27,027 nt of DNA from SIG701 sp045123975 (GTDB lineage: Bacteria; Bacillota; Clostridia; Oscillospirales; CAG-272). The position numbers and the translations under genes were made by a program. The notes beneath the pieces are model-generated. The model was not told the origin of the DNA. It did not search any database and saw nothing but the letters and a program-made list of their open reading frames with translations. Within the stretch, counting starts at the first letter, position 1. Each line of letters begins with the position of its first letter. Shown in pieces: positions 22,897 through 27,027 of the stretch. Where the stretch lies: the NCBI GenBank assembly GCA_045123975.1, contig JBGVKV010000015.1:1-27027 (forward strand), in the 5' to 3' direction.

Positions 22897-23171
22897 TGAA
22901 ACAGAACGAGGAAAAGATCGAGGCGTTGTTTCAGTTGATCCTGACATTGGATAATATGGAGGATTGCCGGGCGCTCTTTGACGATCTTTGCACCCGTAAG
23001 GAAGTGGACAATATGGCAGAACGCCTGCACGCAGCCAAGCTGCTGATGGAAGGCAAAACCTATAACCAGGTTATTGAGCAGACGGATATTTCCTCTGCTA
23101 CTCTGAGTCGGGTATCCCGCTGTGTGCAGTACGGCGGCGGCTACGCCAAACTGCTGAAGCAGAAAGAGTAA
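22896..23171 (+). CDS. YerC/YecD-family TrpR-related DNA-binding protein
   Basis: 91 residues. The helical fold and the HTH of TrpR-like proteins are recognisable: LFQLILTLDNMEDCRALFDD near the start, then LCTRKEVDNMAERLHAAKLL, and a helix-turn-helix at about 58-78 (TYNQVIEQTDISSATLSRVS). TrpR-family repressors bind an amino acid, tryptophan in E. coli; the ligand of the YerC group is not known to me. The ATG overlaps the ATPase stop and has GGAGG eight bases upstream. Its place as last gene of an amino-acid importer operon suggests it may respond to the imported amino acid and control this operon. Confidence 0.87.
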   Translation: MKQNEEKIEALFQLILTLDNMEDCRALFDDLCTRKEVDNMAERLHAAKLLMEGKTYNQVIEQTDISSATLSRVSRCVQYGGGYAKLLKQKE

Positions 23172-23199
23172 CCTTTCTCGCATAAAAAACATAAATAAA

Positions 23200-23231
23200 A
23201 AAACAGGGACTACCGCGGTAGTCCCTGTTTT
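23200..23231. terminator. bidirectional terminator between converging genes
   Basis: A perfect 16-bp palindrome with AAAA on one side and TTTT on the other (stem AACAGGGACTACCG type, no unpaired loop bases needed), lying between the regulator gene (plus) and the M42 peptidase gene (minus). It can serve both transcripts. Confidence 0.88.
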
Positions 23232-23237
23232 GACTTG

Positions 23238-24275
23238 TTACTCGTCAATTCCCAGATACGCGCAGAGCAGGGCGAAGGTATTCTTCACGCCCTCCACGTG
23301 GGAGCGCTCATAGCCGTGGGAGGCATATACGCCGGGGCCGATGAGGGCGGCCTTTACGTCGAAGGTGCGAAGTGCGGTGGAGCAATCGGAGGAGTACATG
23401 GGATATACGTCCACCGCGTGATCGATGCCTTTTTCCTCCGCCAATGCGATCAGACGGTTGGTCATCTCGAAGTTGTAGGGACCGCTGGCGTCCTTGGCAC
23501 AGATGGATACCTGCTTCTCCGTGCATCCGATGCCGTCACCTACGCAGCCCATATCGATGCCCAGCATTTCCGTTACGCCGTCCGGCATGGTGGCGGAGCC
23601 GCCGTGTCCCGTTTCTTCGTATACGGTAAAGTGAACCCATACCTGACGCTTGGGCGTAATGCCGGCTTCTTTCAGATGCTTGGCCAGTCCCAGAACGATT
23701 GCCACGCTCAGCTTGTCGTCCAAAAAACGGCTCTTGATATAGCCGGATTCCGTGATGGTAGTGCGGGGATCGGGGCAAACGAAGCAGCCCGTACCGATGC
23801 CCAGGGCCTTTACGTCATCGACGGAGCGGACGTCTTCGTCCAGCACGCATTCCACCGTGTCGAAATTGCGGGGAGCCGTCTTATAATCCGGATTTACGTG
23901 AACGGAGGGGTTGATCAGCTGGATGGTGCCGGGGACGGTTTTGCCCGTGCGGGTGTAGACCAGCACGTTTTCCGCCTCCGTATTGGTGGCGCAAAGGCTC
24001 AGTGGAGCCAGCTTCAGGCGTCCGTTGCCCTTAACCTGAGCAACCACAGCGCCCAATGTGTCAATATGTACGGAGAGGAGAATGCCGTTGCTCTCATCCT
24101 CGCCGCCGAGACAGCAGAGCACGCCGCCTTTTTTGGTGAAGGTGGGCTCGTATCCCATCTCTGTAAGAAGCCCGGAGACGTAAGCGGCGGCCCGATCGGT
24201 AAAGCCGGTGGGGGAGTCGATTGCGAGAACGCCCCGCAGGGCGTGCAGTGTGTAGTCAAGAATTTTCTGTTCCAT
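23238..24275 (-). CDS. M42-family metallopeptidase (TET-like aminopeptidase)
   Basis: 345-residue di-metal aminopeptidase, usual length for M42. Ligand regions in order: LLSVHIDTLGAVV with His70 and Asp72, SRFLDDKLS with Asp186, TVYEETGHGG with catalytic Glu220 and Glu221, GIDMGC with Asp241, and ASHGYERSH with His320/326. Members act on glutamyl or other N-terminal residues of cytosolic peptides and often form dodecamers. Ribosome site GGAAGGA is seven bases before the ATG. It has its own promoter. Together with the M18 enzyme it points to peptide-based nutrition. Confidence 0.93.
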   Translation of the reverse strand: MEQKILDYTLHALRGVLAIDSPTGFTDRAAAYVSGLLTEMGYEPTFTKKGGVLCCLGGEDESNGILLSVHIDTLGAVVAQVKGNGRLKLAPLSLCATNTEAENVLVYTRTGKTVPGTIQLINPSVHVNPDYKTAPRNFDTVECVLDEDVRSVDDVKALGIGTGCFVCPDPRTTITESGYIKSRFLDDKLSVAIVLGLAKHLKEAGITPKRQVWVHFTVYEETGHGGSATMPDGVTEMLGIDMGCVGDGIGCTEKQVSICAKDASGPYNFEMTNRLIALAEEKGIDHAVDVYPMYSSDCSTALRTFDVKAALIGPGVYASHGYERSHVEGVKNTFALLCAYLGIDE

Positions 24276-24310
24276 AAACGTGTCCTTCCTTTTGGAATCG
24301 TATTACCTAT

Positions 24311-24338
24311 ATTATACCGCGCCCGCGGAAAATGTCAA
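24311..24338 (-). promoter_or_regulatory. promoter of the M42 peptidase gene
   Basis: On the minus strand TTGACA (24333-24338), 16-base spacer, TATAAT (24311-24316). Back-to-back with the promoter at 24366. Confidence 0.87.
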
Positions 24339-24365
24339 TCGATCGGGAAAATATCGCGCCGTCCC

Positions 24366-24395
24366 TTGACAGGGCGGGCGCGGGATATATATAAT
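24366..24395 (+). promoter_or_regulatory. promoter of the DUF1653 gene
   Basis: TTGACA (24366-24371) and TATAAT (24390-24395) with an 18-base spacer; the ATATATATAAT region also offers TATATA at 16. Confidence 0.8.
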
Positions 24396-24426
24396 GAGAG
24401 TATACATACGCAAGGAGAGAAGAGAA

Positions 24427-24645
24427 ATGAGCGATTTGGTTATCGGCGGCCGATACCGTCACTATAAAGGAAACGAATATACCGTCCTGGGCATAGCCCG
24501 CCACAGCGAAACCTTGGAGGAAATGGTCGTCTATCGCGCAGAGTACGGTGAGCGTGGCATTTGGGTGCTGCCCAAGGACATGTTTCTCGAGACCGTATGT
24601 GTGAACGGAGAAACGGTTTCCCGCTTTGCCTATATCGGTGAATAA
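24427..24645 (+). CDS. DUF1653-domain protein
   Basis: 72-residue small protein. The pattern GGRYRHYKGNEYTVLGIARH, then MVVYRAEYGERGIWVLPKDMF, is the DUF1653 domain, found in many bacteria but of unknown function. No signal peptide or membrane helix. The ATG at 24427 has AAGGAG about nine bases upstream; an in-frame ATG at 24394 lies inside the -10 and cannot be used. It forms a unit of its own, with a terminator after it, and is divergent from the M42 gene. Confidence 0.85.
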   Translation: MSDLVIGGRYRHYKGNEYTVLGIARHSETLEEMVVYRAEYGERGIWVLPKDMFLETVCVNGETVSRFAYIGE

Positions 24646-24654
24646 ACAAGCTTG

Positions 24655-24696
24655 CCCGGATTTTGTATACACTTGGCGAAATCCGGGTGATTTTTT
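24655..24696 (+). terminator. rho-independent terminator of the DUF1653 gene
   Basis: Stem CCCGGATTT/AAATCCGGG around a 15-base loop, then GATTTTTTAT. Confidence 0.82.
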
Positions 24697-24715
24697 ATAA
24701 ATATACGGAAAAATC

Positions 24716-24747
24716 TTGACAAAACAGGGCGAATATGGTAGTATAAC
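24716..24747 (+). promoter_or_regulatory. promoter of the antiporter gene
   Basis: TTGACA at 24716-24721; the -10 is either TAGTAT (17-base spacer, 24739-24744) or TATAAC (20-base spacer, 24742-24747). Confidence 0.65.
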
Positions 24748-24790
24748 TCATAGTTTATTCGAAAAAATCTATAATTATTCGGAGACAGTT

Positions 24791-26398
24791 ATGACAAAGA
24801 AACGTAGTTTATCGCTCGTTGCGATCCTTACCGTTATGGTCCTGATTTCCGTGATCCCTGTCTTTGCCGCCGACGGCGAAGCAACCGGATTCAACTTTGC
24901 GGGAACTTTTTGGGCCCTGGTTCCCCCGATCATTGCCATCGGTCTGGCACTGATCACCAAAGAGGTATACTCCTCGCTGTTTATCGGTATTCTGGCCGGC
25001 GGTCTTCTGGCCACTTCCTTTAAGCCCTCCGCTACGCTGGATACTATCGTCAGCGACGGATTTATGTCCTCCGTGTCCGATTTGGCCGGTATCTTTATCT
25101 TCCTTGTTATCCTGGGCATTATGGTTGCCCTGATCAACAAGACCGGCGGTGCGGCGGCTTTCGGTAAATGGGCGCAGAAGAACGTTAAATCCCGTGTGGG
25201 TGCGCAGCTGGCAACCTTTGTGCTGGGTGTGCTCATCTTTGTGGATGACTACTTCAACTGTCTGACTGTGGGCGGCGTTATGCTTCCCGTAACCGATACA
25301 CATAAGGTTTCCCGCGCAAAGCTGGCCTTTATCATCGACGCAACGGCAGCGCCTATCTGCATGATCGCACCGATCTCTTCCTGGGCCGCAGCCGTTTCCG
25401 AGTATGCGGAGGGTACCTCCTTCAGCGGAATCGAGTTGTTTATCCGTGCAATCCCTTATAACTTCTACTCTCTTCTGACCCTGGTCTTCGTGGTGGCTAC
25501 CATCGTTATGAAGATCGATTTCGGTCCGATGGCGATCCACGAGAAGAACGCCATCGAAAAGGGCGATCTCTTCACCACCGGCGAAAGCGACAACCGCATC
25601 AAAGAAGAGTTGGAATCCAACGCCAAGGGCAAGGTAATCGATCTGGTTATCCCCGTAGTTCTTCTGGTGTTCTTCTGCGTGTTCGGTATTATTTACTCCG
25701 GTTATCAGCTGGGCGCAACCGATGTGGTTTCCGCCTTCAGCGGCACCGACGTTTACTTCGCACTGCCCTGGGGTGCTCTGATCGCATTGGTTCTGTCCAT
25801 CGTATACCTGATCGCCCGCCGCGTGATCTCCTTCAAGGATGCAATGTCTTGCGTTCCCAAGGGATTCATCGCCATGGTTCCCGCGATCCTCATTCTGACC
25901 TTTGCCACCGCTTTGAAGAATATGACTTCTCTGTTGGATGCCAAGGGATATATCCATGCTTTGATGGACAGCGCCGCTTCCGGCCTCAGCCTCTTCCTGC
26001 CGGCGGTTATCTTCCTGGTAGCCTGCGGTATGGCATTTGCCACCGGAACGTCCTGGGGTACCTTCGGTATTCTGATTCCCATCGTCAACGACGTATTTGC
26101 CGACAATCCCACTCTTTTGATCATCGGTATGTCTGCCTGCCTGGCCGGTGCGGTGTGCGGTGACCACTGCTCTCCCATCTCCGACACCACCATCATGTCC
26201 TCTGCCGGTGCACAGTGCGACCATTTGAACCACGTATCCACCCAGATTCCTTACGCCGTGACGGTAGCCGCCGTTTCCTTCGTTGGCTTCCTTCTGGCCG
26301 GTCTGATCCAGAACTGGTTCATCGTGTTTCCCATCACCGCAGCATTGCTTTTCGGCGTACTGATTTTCATCAAGATGCGCTCCAAGAAAAATGCGTAA
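24791..26398 (+). CDS. NhaC-family Na+/H+ antiporter
   Basis: 535-residue polytopic protein with about twelve helices. The first hydrophobic stretch (SLVAILTVMVLISVIPVFA, then AADGE) looks like a signal or extra first helix. Family signatures are clear: ATGTSWGTFGILIPI, then CGDHCSPISDTTIMSSAGAQ and CDHLNHVSTQIPYA, and FVDDYFNCLTVGG with conserved Asp residues. NhaC relatives exchange protons for Na+, some also malate/lactate or other solutes; the substrate cannot be told. The ATG has GGAG six bases upstream. A long open frame on the opposite strand is a shadow. It has its own promoter and terminator. Confidence 0.92.
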   Translation: MTKKRSLSLVAILTVMVLISVIPVFAADGEATGFNFAGTFWALVPPIIAIGLALITKEVYSSLFIGILAGGLLATSFKPSATLDTIVSDGFMSSVSDLAGIFIFLVILGIMVALINKTGGAAAFGKWAQKNVKSRVGAQLATFVLGVLIFVDDYFNCLTVGGVMLPVTDTHKVSRAKLAFIIDATAAPICMIAPISSWAAAVSEYAEGTSFSGIELFIRAIPYNFYSLLTLVFVVATIVMKIDFGPMAIHEKNAIEKGDLFTTGESDNRIKEELESNAKGKVIDLVIPVVLLVFFCVFGIIYSGYQLGATDVVSAFSGTDVYFALPWGALIALVLSIVYLIARRVISFKDAMSCVPKGFIAMVPAILILTFATALKNMTSLLDAKGYIHALMDSAASGLSLFLPAVIFLVACGMAFATGTSWGTFGILIPIVNDVFADNPTLLIIGMSACLAGAVCGDHCSPISDTTIMSSAGAQCDHLNHVSTQIPYAVTVAAVSFVGFLLAGLIQNWFIVFPITAALLFGVLIFIKMRSKKNA

Positions 26399-26408
26399 CC
26401 GAATAGCC

Positions 26409-26440
26409 GAAACCGCGCCCACAGGCGCGGTTTCTTTTTT
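26409..26440 (+). terminator. rho-independent terminator of the antiporter gene
   Basis: Stem GAAACCGCGCC/GGCGCGGTTTC with loop CACA and then TTTTTT. Confidence 0.9.
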
Positions 26441-26450
26441 GGAAAAATGC

Positions 26451-26479
26451 TTGCATAGAATCCGGAAGAGTGTTATACT
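26451..26479 (+). promoter_or_regulatory. promoter of the CobW-family gene
   Basis: TTGCAT (26451-26456), 17-base spacer, TATACT (26474-26479), about 40 bases before the start codon. No Zur-like operator palindrome is seen around it. Confidence 0.78.
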
Positions 26480-26518
26480 AATAAGGAATGATTTTACTGT
26501 TTCGGAGGATAAAAGATT

Positions 26519-27027
26519 ATGACGAAGGTTGATATTTTCTCCGGCTTTCTCGGAGCCGGCAAAACCACACTTATCAAGAAACTGATCGCTGAGGCGTATA
26601 ATACGGAAAAACTGGTATTGATCGAAAACGAATTCGGTGAGATCGGCGTGGATTCCACCTTCCTCTCCGAGGCAGGCGTACAGATTACGGAGATGAATTC
26701 CGGCTGTATCTGCTGCAGCCTGGTGGGCGATTTCGGCCGTGCGCTCCAGAAGGTGATCGATGATTACGCTCCCGAACGTATCCTGATCGAGCCCTCCGGC
26801 GTTGGCAAGCTGAGCGACGTGATCCGCGCGGTGGAGGATATCCATTCCGAGGAGATCGAGTTGAACAGCTTCACCACTGTAGTAGACGCCAAGAAGTGCA
26901 AGATGTACATGAAGAACTTCGGCGAGTTTTTCAATAATCAGGTAGAGCACGCCGGTACGATCATTCTCAGCCATACCGCCGGTATGAGTGAGGCGAAACT
27001 GGCAGAGTGCGTGGCTATGCTGCGGGA
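26519..27027 (+). CDS. CobW/COG0523-family GTPase (metal chaperone), 5' part only
   Basis: G3E-type GTPase; relatives deliver metals such as zinc, cobalt or iron to target enzymes. 169 codons are visible and the frame runs off the right edge. P-loop GFLGAGKTTLI at residues 9-19, ENEFGEIGVD switch region, the metal-binding CICC at 63-66 inside MNSGCICCSL, and LIEPSGVGKLSDV as Walker B region are all diagnostic. The guanine-specificity NKxD motif is not found at the expected place, where ILSHTAGMSEAKL (about 149-161) stands instead. The ATG at 26519-26521 has GGAGG ten bases upstream. The metal served cannot be inferred without more neighbours. Confidence 0.94.
   Translation, partial: MTKVDIFSGFLGAGKTTLIKKLIAEAYNTEKLVLIENEFGEIGVDSTFLSEAGVQITEMNSGCICCSLVGDFGRALQKVIDDYAPERILIEPSGVGKLSDVIRAVEDIHSEEIELNSFTTVVDAKKCKMYMKNFGEFFNNQVEHAGTIILSHTAGMSEAKLAECVAMLR

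Noticed and set aside
24809..26974. A 721-codon open frame on the minus strand opposite the antiporter and CobW genes.
   Set aside because: Its product is rich in His, Gln, Gly and Asp with no fold-like pattern, and both plus-strand genes are clear family members with promoters and ribosome sites. It is a codon-bias shadow.
1..27027. CRISPR arrays, insertion sequences, prophage or integrase genes.
   Set aside because: No regularly spaced repeats and no transposase, integrase or phage-like products were found on either strand.

Overview
The window comes from a Gram-positive, low-branching Bacillota/Clostridia-type genome, most likely an uncultured gut Oscillospirales or Christensenellales relative; the order is inference. 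The evidence is the Firmicutes housekeeping order yicC-remA-gmk-rpoZ-priA-def-fmt-rsmB-rlmN, a MecA-like adaptor, a SpoIVFB-like M50 protease, a YerC-type TrpR-family regulator, strong TTGACA/TATAAT promoters, GGAGG ribosome sites and a moderately GC-rich composition. I see no phage, transposase, CRISPR array or rRNA.

Region 1 (1-8150, minus strand) is one long housekeeping unit read from a promoter at 8114-8143. It covers RNA turnover (yicC), the matrix/sporulation regulator RemA, guanylate kinase, RNA polymerase omega, a mid-operon terminator hairpin, PriA helicase, peptide deformylase, Met-tRNA formyltransferase and two rRNA methyltransferases; rlmN runs off the left edge. Many genes overlap by TGATG/ATGA junctions. 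Region 2 (8200-10430, minus) holds a DUF5685 protein, a J-domain protein with a ten-cysteine tail and a small membrane protein. Region 3 (10519-10876, plus) is a tRNA operon Gly(TCC)-Arg(TCT)-His(GTG).

Region 4 (10896-15171, minus) is a complete polyamine ABC importer operon potA-potB-potC-potD; its binding protein appears to be held by a C-terminal membrane helix instead of a lipid. Region 5 (15222-17590, minus) has an M18 aminopeptidase, then a one-helix membrane protein overlapping an M50 site-2 protease, with a notable hairpin between them that hides a ribosome site. Region 6 (17606-19365) has a MecA-like gene divergent from a DMT/EamA transporter.

Region 7 (19390-20348, plus) is tRNA-Leu(CAG), a perfect terminator, then a GC-rich branched inverted-repeat element that repeats the last 20 bases of the tRNA body and acceptor, and a small membrane protein. 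Region 8 (20474-23231, plus) is a polar amino-acid ABC importer (binding lipoprotein, permease, ATPase) with a TrpR-family regulator as last gene. Region 9 contains an M42 peptidase (minus) divergent from a DUF1653 gene, an NhaC-type antiporter, and the start of a CobW/COG0523 metal-chaperone GTPase that leaves the window on the right.

Most genes are ordinary. The parts that deserve a second look are the tRNA-Leu-associated structured repeat, the RBS-sequestering hairpin at 16166-16210, the DUF5685/J-domain cluster, the M50 protease with its overlapping partner, and the lipid-free PotD.
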